12,995 bases of DNA. Origin: Cytophagales bacterium. GTDB taxonomy: Bacteria > Bacteroidota > Bacteroidia > Cytophagales > UBA9547. The notes below the pieces were generated by a model. It ran no database searches, was not told the origin of the DNA, and saw only the letters and a list, made by a program, of their open reading frames with translations. The stretch covers positions 1-12,995 of the forward strand of contig JANYCH010000224.1 of the NCBI GenBank assembly GCA_025360395.1, in the 5' to 3' direction. Every line of letters begins with the position of its first letter. Position 1 is the first letter of the stretch. Of this stretch, positions 6,902 to 12,995 are shown piece after piece. A program made the position numbers and the translations under genes.

Positions 6902-6921
6902 ATTAATTATTAATAATTAAT
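6902..6921. repeat. 20-bp perfect AT palindrome between divergent genes
   Basis: Positions 6902-6921 are their own reverse complement (ATTAATTATT followed by AATAATTAAT), made only of A and T. They lie just upstream of the aminotransferase -7 box, about where the -33 region should be. This could be a binding site, or simple-sequence drift in an AT-rich spacer. Confidence 0.45.
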
Positions 6922-6987
6922 AATTAGCTTACACAAATGGTAAATACATCAAATTGCGTAGTTGTTAACCAGAGAAATTAGAAAATT

Positions 6988-7230
6988 ATGCGGATTGTTA
7001 AGGAAATTAACGTAGAGGAATTTAAAGTCACAGTTTTTCATTGGAATAATAAGTATATTCTGAAATATGAAAATGGATGGCATGAAATTACTGTTAAGAT
7101 TAGCCAGCTGGATTTGAATACTGAATCTGACATAGATATTTTTCTTTCCGATCTTGAAATTTTATGGAAAATAAAAGAGTCTTTTGAAAAGCTAAATGAA
7201 ACTATGGCGACTTTCTACAGTAAAATTTGA
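6988..7230 (+). CDS. Small hypothetical protein (80 aa)
   Basis: I do not recognise this family. The 80-residue product has an ATG start, no signal peptide and no membrane span. Residues 1-40 look like alternating beta strands rich in Val, Ile, Tyr and Trp (KVTVFHW, KYILKYENGW, HEITVKI). Residues 45-75 look helical and charged. It is divergent from the aminotransferase gene and 45 bases upstream of glgB on the same strand. The glgB promoter box TTTG overlaps its TGA stop, so co-transcription with glgB is possible but not needed. No function is inferred. Confidence 0.55.
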   Translation: MRIVKEINVEEFKVTVFHWNNKYILKYENGWHEITVKISQLDLNTESDIDIFLSDLEILWKIKESFEKLNETMATFYSKI

Positions 7231-7256
7231 TAAGATTGGTATTTAAATTAGTTTTG
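7226..7256 (+). promoter_or_regulatory. Consensus Bacteroidota promoter of glgB
   Basis: TTTG (7226-7229), exactly 19 bases, then TAGTTTTG (7249-7256) matches the TTTG-N19-TAnnTTTG pattern known for the Bacteroidota housekeeping sigma factor without a mismatch. It predicts transcription starting a few bases after 7260 and a leader of roughly 10-15 bases before the glgB ATG at 7276. Confidence 0.75.
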
Positions 7257-7275
7257 ACCTAAACACACATTTCAG

Positions 7276-9297
7276 ATGACCAAGAAACTTGCCCTGTTAA
7301 ACGATGACCCCTGGTTAGAGCCCTTTGAGAGTGATATAGAAGCAAGATTAGTAAGATTAAAAGGTGTTCAGGCAAGCATTGAAAAGAGCAATAAAAGCCT
7401 ATATGACTTTGCAGGCCAACATCATTATTTAGGTGTTCATTATAATCCTGAATTAAAAGCTTTTACATATAGAGAATGGGCTCCCGGTGCATTTGAGTTG
7501 TTTTTAATAGGCGATTTTAATAATTGGGACAGAACAACTCATCCCTTATCAAAGACTAAAGACGGCGTTTGGGAAATAATTCTTCCTGAATCTGAATATA
7601 AGGATACTTTTATTCACGAGAGTAAAATTAAAGTTCATGTTGTAGCTAAAAACGGACGGCATGACAGAATTCCGGCTTATATTAAACGTGTAGTTCAAAA
7701 TACACATAACTCTGATTATTCCGGTCAGGTTTGGTTGCCAAAGACAGAATTTAACTGGACTGATTCCCAATACAGTTCCGCCAACGAAAAATCTTTGGTC
7801 ATTTACGAGTGCCATATTGGAATGGCGCAGGAAAAAGAAGGTTTAGGTACATATATAGAATTTGCTGATGTAGTTTTGCCAAGGGCTAAATTATTAGGAT
7901 ACAATGCAATACAGCTCATGGCTGTGATGGAGCATCCTTATTATGGCTCTTATGGTTACCATGTATCTAATTTTTTCTGTCCTTCTTCGAGATTTGGTAC
8001 TCCAGACGATCTTAAATACCTGGTAAACAAAGCCCATGAACTGGGGATTGCCGTGATTATGGATATAGTCCATTCACATTCTGTAAAAAACTTTGCAGAA
8101 GGGTTAAATGAGTTTGATGGTACAGGCCACCAATACTTTCACCAGGGAGGAAGAGGTTATCATGAACTTTGGGACTCATTGCTTTTTGATTATGGCAAAA
8201 AAGAAGTGATGCAGTTCCTTTTGTCGAACGTGCGTTACTGGCTGGAGGAATTTCATTTTGACGGTTACAGGTTCGATGGGATTACTTCTATGATGTATTT
8301 CCATCATGGAAATTCAATGACTTTCGACCATTATGAAAAATATTTTAAAGAAGGTGTTGACTGGGATTGCTTAACATATTTGCAGCTATCTAATTTGTTA
8401 ATTAAAAAGATCAACCCCAATGCATTGTCCATTGCAGAAGACATGAGTGGGATGCCAGGCCTTTGCAGGACAGTTGAGGATGGAGGAATTGGTTTTGATT
8501 ACCGGCTTGCCATGGGTATCCCAGATTACTGGATCAAACTTCTAAAAGAGAAACCTGATGAAGAGTGGAATATCTACGAAATGTGGGGTGTGCTTAATAA
8601 CAGGAGATGGAGAGAAAAAACCATTGCTTATGCGGAATCTCATGACCAGGCCCTGGTAGGGGATAAGACCCTTGCATTTTGGTTAATGGACCAGGAGATG
8701 TACTGGCACATGGCCAAAGACGACCACAATATTGTAATTGACCGTGGTATTGCATTGCATAAAATGATAAGGTTATTCACTATTGCACTTGGTGGCGAAG
8801 CTTACCTGAATTTCTTTGGAAACGAATTTGGACATCCAGAATGGATAGATTTCCCAAGGGAAGGAAACAGCTGGAGTTATAAATACGCACGCAGACAATG
8901 GAGTCTGGCTGACAATAAACAACTGAAATACCATTACTTATCTGATTTTGATAAGCAAATGCTTAAGGTTATCAAAGAAAATAATGTTTTAAATGCTGAA
9001 TTCGCCAACCAACTGAACATGGATGGGCAAAACAAGGTAATTGTATTTGAAAGAAGCAATCTAATCTTCGTATTTAACTTCCATACTTATCGCTCGATAT
9101 TTGATTACAAATTCTGGGTACCTAAAAAAGGAAAATACAAAATGGTGCTTAACTCTGATGATGTTAAATATGGCGGGCATAACAGGGTAGACGCATCTGT
9201 TGAATACTTTACACAGCCTGGACATGATGCAAATTCAGGTTTCTTAAGTTTATACCTGACAAATAGGTCTTGTTTTGTGCTTAAGAAAGTAGACTAA
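7276..9297 (+). CDS. glgB: 1,4-alpha-glucan branching enzyme (GH13, eukaryotic type)
   Basis: A 673-residue cytoplasmic enzyme that moves short alpha-1,4 chains to alpha-1,6 positions in glycogen. The N-terminal carbohydrate-binding (CBM48) part includes REWAPGAFELFLIGDFNNW (67-85). The GH13 barrel follows, with all four classical regions: DIVHSH (263-268), DGYRFDGITS with nucleophile Asp334, AEDMSG with acid/base Glu388, and AESHDQ with His456/Asp457. The all-beta C-terminal domain covers about 590-673. Length and sequence style (GYHVSNFF, RFGTPDDLK) match the GBE1/plant-type branch rather than the longer E. coli GlgB. A near-perfect promoter precedes it. No other glycogen gene is in the window. 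Confidence 0.95.
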   Translation: MTKKLALLNDDPWLEPFESDIEARLVRLKGVQASIEKSNKSLYDFAGQHHYLGVHYNPELKAFTYREWAPGAFELFLIGDFNNWDRTTHPLSKTKDGVWEIILPESEYKDTFIHESKIKVHVVAKNGRHDRIPAYIKRVVQNTHNSDYSGQVWLPKTEFNWTDSQYSSANEKSLVIYECHIGMAQEKEGLGTYIEFADVVLPRAKLLGYNAIQLMAVMEHPYYGSYGYHVSNFFCPSSRFGTPDDLKYLVNKAHELGIAVIMDIVHSHSVKNFAEGLNEFDGTGHQYFHQGGRGYHELWDSLLFDYGKKEVMQFLLSNVRYWLEEFHFDGYRFDGITSMMYFHHGNSMTFDHYEKYFKEGVDWDCLTYLQLSNLLIKKINPNALSIAEDMSGMPGLCRTVEDGGIGFDYRLAMGIPDYWIKLLKEKPDEEWNIYEMWGVLNNRRWREKTIAYAESHDQALVGDKTLAFWLMDQEMYWHMAKDDHNIVIDRGIALHKMIRLFTIALGGEAYLNFFGNEFGHPEWIDFPREGNSWSYKYARRQWSLADNKQLKYHYLSDFDKQMLKVIKENNVLNAEFANQLNMDGQNKVIVFERSNLIFVFNFHTYRSIFDYKFWVPKKGKYKMVLNSDDVKYGGHNRVDASVEYFTQPGHDANSGFLSLYLTNRSCFVLKKVD

Positions 9298-9307
9298 TAA
9301 TACTTAA

Positions 9308-9385
9308 GAATTACGATTTACGATAGTTTGGCCTTTTCAACGTATTTTAGTTATGATGGCCTTTTTGTTTTAAAATCGTTAATTC
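9308..9385. repeat. Imperfect inverted repeat in the glgB/J-protein spacer
   Basis: GAATTACGATTT (9308-9319) and AAATCGTTAATTC (9373-9385) are inverted copies with one bulged base. GGCCTTTT occurs in direct orientation twice between them (9330-9337 and 9358-9365). The second is followed by a T-rich run and might contribute to glgB termination, but the possible GGCC stem has only 4 pairs. The element is probably an intergenic repeat remnant. Confidence 0.35.
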
Positions 9386-9409
9386 ATAAATCAAAAATCT
9401 TACATCAAA

Positions 9410-9814
9410 ATGTCTAACTTCTATGACATATTGAAAATAAAACCAAATGCAAGCCCCTCAGAGATAAAATCTGCATACAAAAGGCTTGCATTTATTCATC
9501 ATCCTGACCGGAACCAAGGGAAAAAAGAATCTGAAGAATCATTTAAAATTGTACACGAAGCTTACAAAACGCTTTCTAACACAACGAAAAGAAGACTTTA
9601 CGATAGCAAACTTAATATCTATAGACCGACTGAAATAAAATACAAATACCATCAGGGAGGATTTTATAGTTCAATTAAGAATAACCAGACATTTACTACT
9701 TTCGATAAGTCGAAAGGATTTGAAAGCAAGAAAAGAGACCTGGATTATTATTTATTTTGGATGACGGCGGGTTTTATACTCCTTTTGATTGGGCTTTTAG
9801 CTGTAAAATTTTAG
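9410..9814 (+). CDS. Tail-anchored J-domain (DnaJ-like) co-chaperone
   Basis: A 134-residue protein. Residues 3-66 form a J-domain with YDIL, the helix II stretch IKSAYKRLAFIHHP, and the essential HPD tripeptide at 31-33, so it should stimulate ATP hydrolysis by DnaK (Hsp70). It lacks the Gly/Phe region, zinc finger and substrate-binding domains of DnaJ, so it is a type III (J-only) protein. A polar linker (67-111) leads to one hydrophobic segment at 112-133 that ends at the C-terminus, implying a tail anchor with the J-domain in the cytoplasm. The ATG start is clear. It follows glgB by 112 bases. The client or partner at the membrane is unknown. Confidence 0.9.
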   Translation: MSNFYDILKIKPNASPSEIKSAYKRLAFIHHPDRNQGKKESEESFKIVHEAYKTLSNTTKRRLYDSKLNIYRPTEIKYKYHQGGFYSSIKNNQTFTTFDKSKGFESKKRDLDYYLFWMTAGFILLLIGLLAVKF

Positions 9815-9910
9815 CCATATTTCTCCTTGTGTAATCTGACACTTAATGTGTAGATTTGATTTAAGGTTTGATTTGCTGTTTACTATCTTAGAGTGAAGCT
9901 GATTAACTGT

Positions 9911-9918
9911 TAATTTTG
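9911..9918 (+). promoter_or_regulatory. Possible -7 box of the T9SS cargo gene
   Basis: TAATTTTG matches TAnnTTTG exactly, with TTAG (one mismatch to TTTG) 19 bases upstream at 9888-9891. The predicted transcription start falls on or next to the TTG start codon at 9924, so the transcript would be leaderless or nearly so. Either that holds or the match is chance. Confidence 0.3.
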
Positions 9919-9923
9919 GAAGA

Positions 9924-11030
9924 TTGCTTTTAAAAAGATTTATATCGATTTTTTTCTGCCTGACTGGATTTTTTCTGGCTAATGGTCAAACACACATGCT
10001 GTTCGGTTCAGCAAGTGGAGACAAAACTATTGGTGGAAATTACTATTCCTGGTCAATAGGAGAAGTGATTGTTTTCAATGACGAGAGTAAACCCATCCCA
10101 TTTATGGCTCAATCTATGCAGTCATACATAAACCCGCCAAAACCTAACTGCTTACAAATAGTTCTTACTGCAGGAACTGAAGAACTTTGTAATGGATCGG
10201 AAACTTTTAAAACTGTAATAAAATCTGCAATAACACCCTCAACTTCTGACGTTTTAGAATTTCAATGGCAGTTTAAAGAAAATGCTTCTGATGCAGTTTA
10301 TTCTAATATCAAAGGATCAACTACAACCCCCATATTAGCAGATAATTATACACCATACTTTCCTGGATTTTATAGGTTATGTATTAAAAACCAGTTATTA
10401 GATTGTGATTCCTGTTCCAAGCCAATTCAGATTCAATTACTTAAAAGTAAGTTAATGCCTCCGTTTATAACTGGCATTGGACACCCAACTTATAATTTAA
10501 AGGTTACATTCGATACAAAAATTGAAGTACAGGGAGTTCAATGGTATGCTTATATCCCAACATTAAAGAAATACTTATTAATTGTTGGAGCTGCCAAGCC
10601 TGACTTAAATATTAGGTATGATGGCGATTACATGGTAATTGTTTCTTATAAGGATGGATGTAAAATGTCATATGATTATTTTGAAGGGGGTTATCATAAG
10701 CCGCTTTACAGGGCAACGGATACCAAGATTGATGGAAATACCATCTATATTCCAGATGAAACAGCTTATGAGCATTCAGCTTTAAAAGTGTTTCCTAACC
10801 CTGCAACCAATTCATTCACAGTTCAATATGAATCATCAAGCGAAATAGTTTCAAAAGCGCAACTCTATTCGAATACAGGCTTGGCAGTAAAAGAAATTAA
10901 ATTTAATGATGGGGATTTTTGGTCTAAAACCGCCATTGTCAATGCTGAAGATTTGAGTGCCGGTGTCTATTTCCTTAAAATAAACGAAGGCGACAGGCAA
11001 ATTGTAGAAAAGGTTGTTTTGCAAAAATAA
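9924..11030 (+). CDS. T9SS-secreted protein with type A C-terminal sorting domain
   Basis: A 368-residue exported protein. A Sec signal peptide covers residues 1-21, with probable cleavage before Gln22 (LANG|QT). An N-terminal region GGNYYSWSIGEVIV (37-50) resembles the WSIGE opening common in Bacteroidota cargo proteins. An Ig-like beta region with paired cysteines follows (about 76-165; FQWQF at 113-117, PGFYRLC at 147-153), then a second probable beta domain (about 180-250). Residues 286-368 form a type A sorting domain: KVFPNPA (288-294), SAGVYFLKI (345-353) and the end VEKVVLQK. T9SS moves such proteins across the outer membrane and removes the domain. A stop lies just upstream in frame and there is no ATG, so TTG at 9924 is the start. 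No enzyme domain is visible. The next gene abuts it. Confidence 0.85.
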   Translation: MLLKRFISIFFCLTGFFLANGQTHMLFGSASGDKTIGGNYYSWSIGEVIVFNDESKPIPFMAQSMQSYINPPKPNCLQIVLTAGTEELCNGSETFKTVIKSAITPSTSDVLEFQWQFKENASDAVYSNIKGSTTTPILADNYTPYFPGFYRLCIKNQLLDCDSCSKPIQIQLLKSKLMPPFITGIGHPTYNLKVTFDTKIEVQGVQWYAYIPTLKKYLLIVGAAKPDLNIRYDGDYMVIVSYKDGCKMSYDYFEGGYHKPLYRATDTKIDGNTIYIPDETAYEHSALKVFPNPATNSFTVQYESSSEIVSKAQLYSNTGLAVKEIKFNDGDFWSKTAIVNAEDLSAGVYFLKINEGDRQIVEKVVLQK

Positions 11031-11963
11031 TTGAATTCCACTAGACCAAATATCGCTTTTTTTATCCTGCTATTGACAGGATTGGTTTGGCTGGGTAATT
11101 CCTGTAAAAATAAAAAACAGGAAATTCCTCCTTACGTCAGCGTAACATTAACAGTTAAGGATGAGAAAAAGCAACCGGTTGACTCTGCTACAGCTTATCT
11201 TTTTACCAGTCCTGAAGCATACACTGCCGCCTATAACCAAAGCTTACAAGGAGTTTATGATGGCTCTGGAAGCATAATTAAAGGTTTTGTTCTTAATGGA
11301 AATCTTGTTTTTCCTCAGATTCCTTCTAATCAACCTTATTGGATATTGATTCATGATGATAGTGAAACTTTCAAGGATGAATCGGGTAAACCAACTGATA
11401 TTAAAATACATCGTGACAATACCGGGGCAAATTTCTTTATTGATAGTTATCAAAATGGGACAGATATTTTAGCAAATATTAAATTAGAGCCTGTAAATGC
11501 ATTGATTAAAATAGTTTCTGCCCCTTCAAACCCAGTTATAGATGTTAAAAATAAATACCCCATAAGTTCTGCGTCTCTTCCGGGTTATTATGAAGTTAGA
11601 AAAGGGGCGGTACCTTATTTCATAAGAGATAAAATATGTCTCTGGACAGGAGAAGTTAATGCCATGGGAGGTGTAGTAACCTTAGAAACCTTAGGTACAT
11701 GTTCAGAAGCAGGAATCGAATTTACTTATTTAGGTAGCTTGGCATCTGACTCAGTCCTTATTTATCTTGGACAAAATAAAACAACTCCTGTTGCTGTTTT
11801 AACACCATCTAAACTGGTTGATACAGTTTATGTGGGTACTTCTGCAAATTATACGTATTTCGCTCAAAAAGTAAATGGCCAAAAATGTGTATGGGAAGAA
11901 TTAATTTCCCCTAATGGTGGAACAGGAACAATACTGCAAGTAAAATTGGAAGCTTGCCAATAG
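11031..11963 (+). CDS. Putative lipoprotein with internal Cys-Trp repeat
   Basis: A 310-residue protein beginning with a signal peptide (hydrophobic 8-21) and a lipobox-like LGNSC, with Cys25 the likely lipidated residue, followed by KNKK. Residues about 35-110 resemble the carboxypeptidase-regulatory/Ig-like fold common in Bacteroidota lipoproteins (VTLTVKDEKKQPVDSATAYL). The C-terminal part carries two copies of a roughly 40-residue module (187-224 and 267-309), each with aromatic YF, then Cys-x-Trp, Gly-Gly and a final Cys. The four cysteines (203, 224, 286, 309) could make two disulfides outside the cytoplasm. TTG at 11031 directly follows the TAA of the T9SS gene in the same frame. No ATG is available. 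Co-expression with that gene is very likely. Role unknown. Confidence 0.75.
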   Translation: MNSTRPNIAFFILLLTGLVWLGNSCKNKKQEIPPYVSVTLTVKDEKKQPVDSATAYLFTSPEAYTAAYNQSLQGVYDGSGSIIKGFVLNGNLVFPQIPSNQPYWILIHDDSETFKDESGKPTDIKIHRDNTGANFFIDSYQNGTDILANIKLEPVNALIKIVSAPSNPVIDVKNKYPISSASLPGYYEVRKGAVPYFIRDKICLWTGEVNAMGGVVTLETLGTCSEAGIEFTYLGSLASDSVLIYLGQNKTTPVAVLTPSKLVDTVYVGTSANYTYFAQKVNGQKCVWEELISPNGGTGTILQVKLEACQ

Positions 11964-12084
11964 CCACTTTATACTGCCTAAAGCCTTTATCATTAAATAA
12001 ATCCGCTAAGTTCTTTTAAATACACGTTTTACCGATATTCTATCCTAATACTTATAATTTCAATAAGTCTTTAAAATATCAAAT

Positions 12085-12294
12085 ATGCCCTTTGTAAATA
12101 TCAGGATTACCAAAGAGGAGATCAGTAGTGATCAGAAACGCCGGCTTATTGAAGGTGTTACTAAGCTTCTTCAGGATGTTTTAGGCAAGAATCCTGCAAC
12201 TACTTTTGTTATAATCGATGAAGTAGAAACAGATAACTGGGGGATTGCTGGAGAACAAGTTACTACGAAAAGGAAAAGAGAAGCAAAAAGTTAA
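12085..12294 (+). CDS. 4-oxalocrotonate tautomerase family protein
   Basis: A 69-residue protein of the small tautomerase superfamily, whose members use the amino-terminal proline, exposed after removal of Met, as catalytic base. Here Pro follows Met directly (MPFVNIRITK). The beta-alpha-beta pattern fits: a first strand (3-8), a helix with QKRRLIEGVTKLLQDVLG (17-34) and a second strand TFVIIDEV (40-47). DNWGIAGEQVT (50-60) is a typical ending. Family members assemble as hexamers or dimers and isomerise enol acids. The substrate cannot be deduced, and no aromatic-degradation genes are nearby. It is convergent with the DUF1801 gene, with a hairpin covering both stop codons. Confidence 0.9.
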   Translation: MPFVNIRITKEEISSDQKRRLIEGVTKLLQDVLGKNPATTFVIIDEVETDNWGIAGEQVTTKRKREAKS

Positions 12295-12325
12295 ATCAGG
12301 CTTTTATTTTAACAATGCCTGATTT
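12293..12325. terminator. Hairpin spanning both convergent stop codons
   Basis: AAATCAGGC (12293-12301) pairs perfectly with GCCTGATTT (12317-12325), with a 15-base T/A-rich loop. It overlaps the TAA of the tautomerase gene and the TGA and last codons of the DUF1801 gene. On the minus strand a TTTTT follows shortly after the stem, inside the tautomerase gene. On the plus strand the U-run is poor. The two genes are one base apart, so any terminator has to lie in coding sequence. Confidence 0.5.
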
Positions 12326-12664
12326 GTACAACCCAATTGCCTCAATTATAATCAATTCTATCTGGTGAATCGGCAAGTCTTCATTAGGGTTTATTAGCAT
12401 TATTTTTATCCTGGACCGCTTTTCTTTTAAAAGAAAAGGATAATCGAACCTGTGGCCTTCAATGATCCCAATATAAGGCTGTTTGAGTTTTTTATGTTTC
12501 CAGAAATAACAAAACATTTTTCCTTTGTAACAAAAGAAAGGCAGTTTATACTTCCATTCTTCCTTTATATCAGGACCAACTGACAGAATAATGTTCCTTA
12601 AAGCAAGCAAACAGCTTCTTTCAGGTTCAGGTTGTTCCAGATAGTATAATTCTATTGGTTTCAA
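12296..12664 (-). CDS. DUF1801 domain-containing protein
   Basis: A 122-residue cytoplasmic protein of the DUF1801 (YdhG-like) family. The pattern is recognisable: an N-terminal helix ending in LLALRNIILSVGPDIKEEWKY (residues 19-39), the strand LPFFCYKGKMFCYF (41-54), and PYIGIIEG. The molecular function of the family is not established; relatives have been linked to iron handling by structural likeness to frataxin, which I would not carry over here. The start is TTG at 12664: an in-frame TAA lies two codons upstream, and the next Met is residue 49, inside the domain. It is convergent with the tautomerase gene. Confidence 0.75.
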   Translation of the reverse strand: MKPIELYYLEQPEPERSCLLALRNIILSVGPDIKEEWKYKLPFFCYKGKMFCYFWKHKKLKQPYIGIIEGHRFDYPFLLKEKRSRIKIMLINPNEDLPIHQIELIIIEAIGLYKSGIVKIKA

Positions 12665-12733
12665 ACGTTAATTGATTATGCAGGAAGGTATTTAAAGATA
12701 ACCATTTAGGTCAATTGCTTCACAAATACCTTC

Positions 12734-12741
12734 TATATTTG
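12734..12741 (+). promoter_or_regulatory. Bacteroidota -7 promoter box of the gldA-like gene
   Basis: TATATTTG matches TAnnTTTG exactly and is followed by C, giving TATATTTGC as at cdsA and, with one change, at the aminotransferase gene. It lies 14 bases before the ATG at 12756. The upstream ATTG at 12714-12717 is 16 bases away, shorter than the usual 19. Confidence 0.55.
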
Positions 12742-12755
12742 CAGACTTTTATAAT

Positions 12756-12995
12756 ATGTCAGTCTCGGTTATCAATTTAAGCAAGCAGTACGAAAAGCAA
12801 TTAGTTGTTGATAATATCTCATTCCAGGCAGAGAAAGGTCAGATTACCGGTTTTCTTGGCCCAAATGGTGCGGGTAAAAGTACGACAATGAAAATTGCCA
12901 CGTGTTTCATACCTGCCACCAATGGAACTGTAGAAATCGAAGGATTAAATGTAAATACCAATCCCATTGAAGTAAAAAGGAAAATAGGCTACCTG
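12756..12995 (+). CDS. gldA: ABC transporter ATP-binding protein, GldA-like (partial, 3' end outside the window)
   Basis: The first 80 codons of an ABC ATPase, cut by the window edge. Walker A is intact as GPNGAGKST (residues 35-43), preceded by ISFQAEKGQITGFL, and the fragment stops at IGYL, just where the Q-loop region (usually GYLPE) begins. The wording LGPNGAGKSTTMKI with a weak first strand SVINLSKQY resembles GldA, the ATPase of the GldA-GldF-GldG transporter associated with gliding motility in Bacteroidota. The alternative is another DRA/CcmA-type export ATPase, since the deciding C-terminal part is missing. The TATATTTG promoter box upstream suggests it starts a transcription unit. 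Confidence 0.7.
   Translation, partial: MSVSVINLSKQYEKQLVVDNISFQAEKGQITGFLGPNGAGKSTTMKIATCFIPATNGTVEIEGLNVNTNPIEVKRKIGYL

Noticed and set aside
7549..7815. Minus-strand open frame inside glgB
   Set aside because: It is antisense to the N-terminal part of a complete branching enzyme.
11244..11453. Minus-strand open frame inside the lipoprotein gene
   Set aside because: It is antisense to a supported gene, with no recognisable motif.
9924..11963. T9SS and lipoprotein frames as one gene broken by a nonsense mutation
   Set aside because: The first part ends in a complete sorting domain and the second starts with its own signal peptide and lipobox, so they are two proteins.

Overview
The window reads as ordinary chromosome from a gliding member of the Bacteroidota, most likely the Cytophagales. 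Four things point there. One protein ends in a type IX secretion (T9SS) C-terminal sorting domain. The partial gene at the right edge looks like the gliding-motility ATPase GldA. Promoters match the phylum-specific TTTG / TAnnTTTG pattern, and most start codons lack a Shine-Dalgarno sequence. Base composition is AT-rich except for a short GC-rich structured element near the left edge. No phage, transposase, CRISPR, rRNA or tRNA is visible.

Left part (1-2928). A structured, probably dispersed element (81-181) precedes an unrecognised small gene. A strong two-way terminator separates that gene from a cold-shock protein on the minus strand. Upstream of the cold-shock gene lies a self-cleaving (LexA/S24-type) HTH regulator, divergent from a membrane pentapeptide-repeat protein. 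Their 328-base shared intergenic region holds two palindromes that could be operators.

Centre (2925-6867), all on the minus strand: an aminotransferase, then cdsA-maf-prfB. cdsA and maf overlap by 4 bases. prfB (release factor 2) is a split gene: a 20-codon leader ends in an in-frame TGA, and a classic +1 programmed frameshift site joins it to the main reading frame. A naive reading starts the protein too late and loses its first 51 residues. A cluster of short direct and inverted repeats separates maf from prfB.

Right part (6988-12995), mostly on the plus strand: a small unknown gene, a eukaryotic-type glycogen branching enzyme (glgB) with a near-ideal Bacteroidota promoter, a tail-anchored J-domain protein, a T9SS cargo protein abutting a lipoprotein, a 4-oxalocrotonate tautomerase family protein convergent with a DUF1801 protein, and the start of gldA.

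The genes do not form one system. They are housekeeping units (translation termination, phospholipid synthesis, nucleotide clean-up, glycogen, chaperone, cold shock) mixed with envelope and secretion functions. The least explained parts are the dyads upstream of the pentapeptide gene, the T9SS/lipoprotein pair with an internal duplication, the structured element at the left edge, and the high share of TTG starts.
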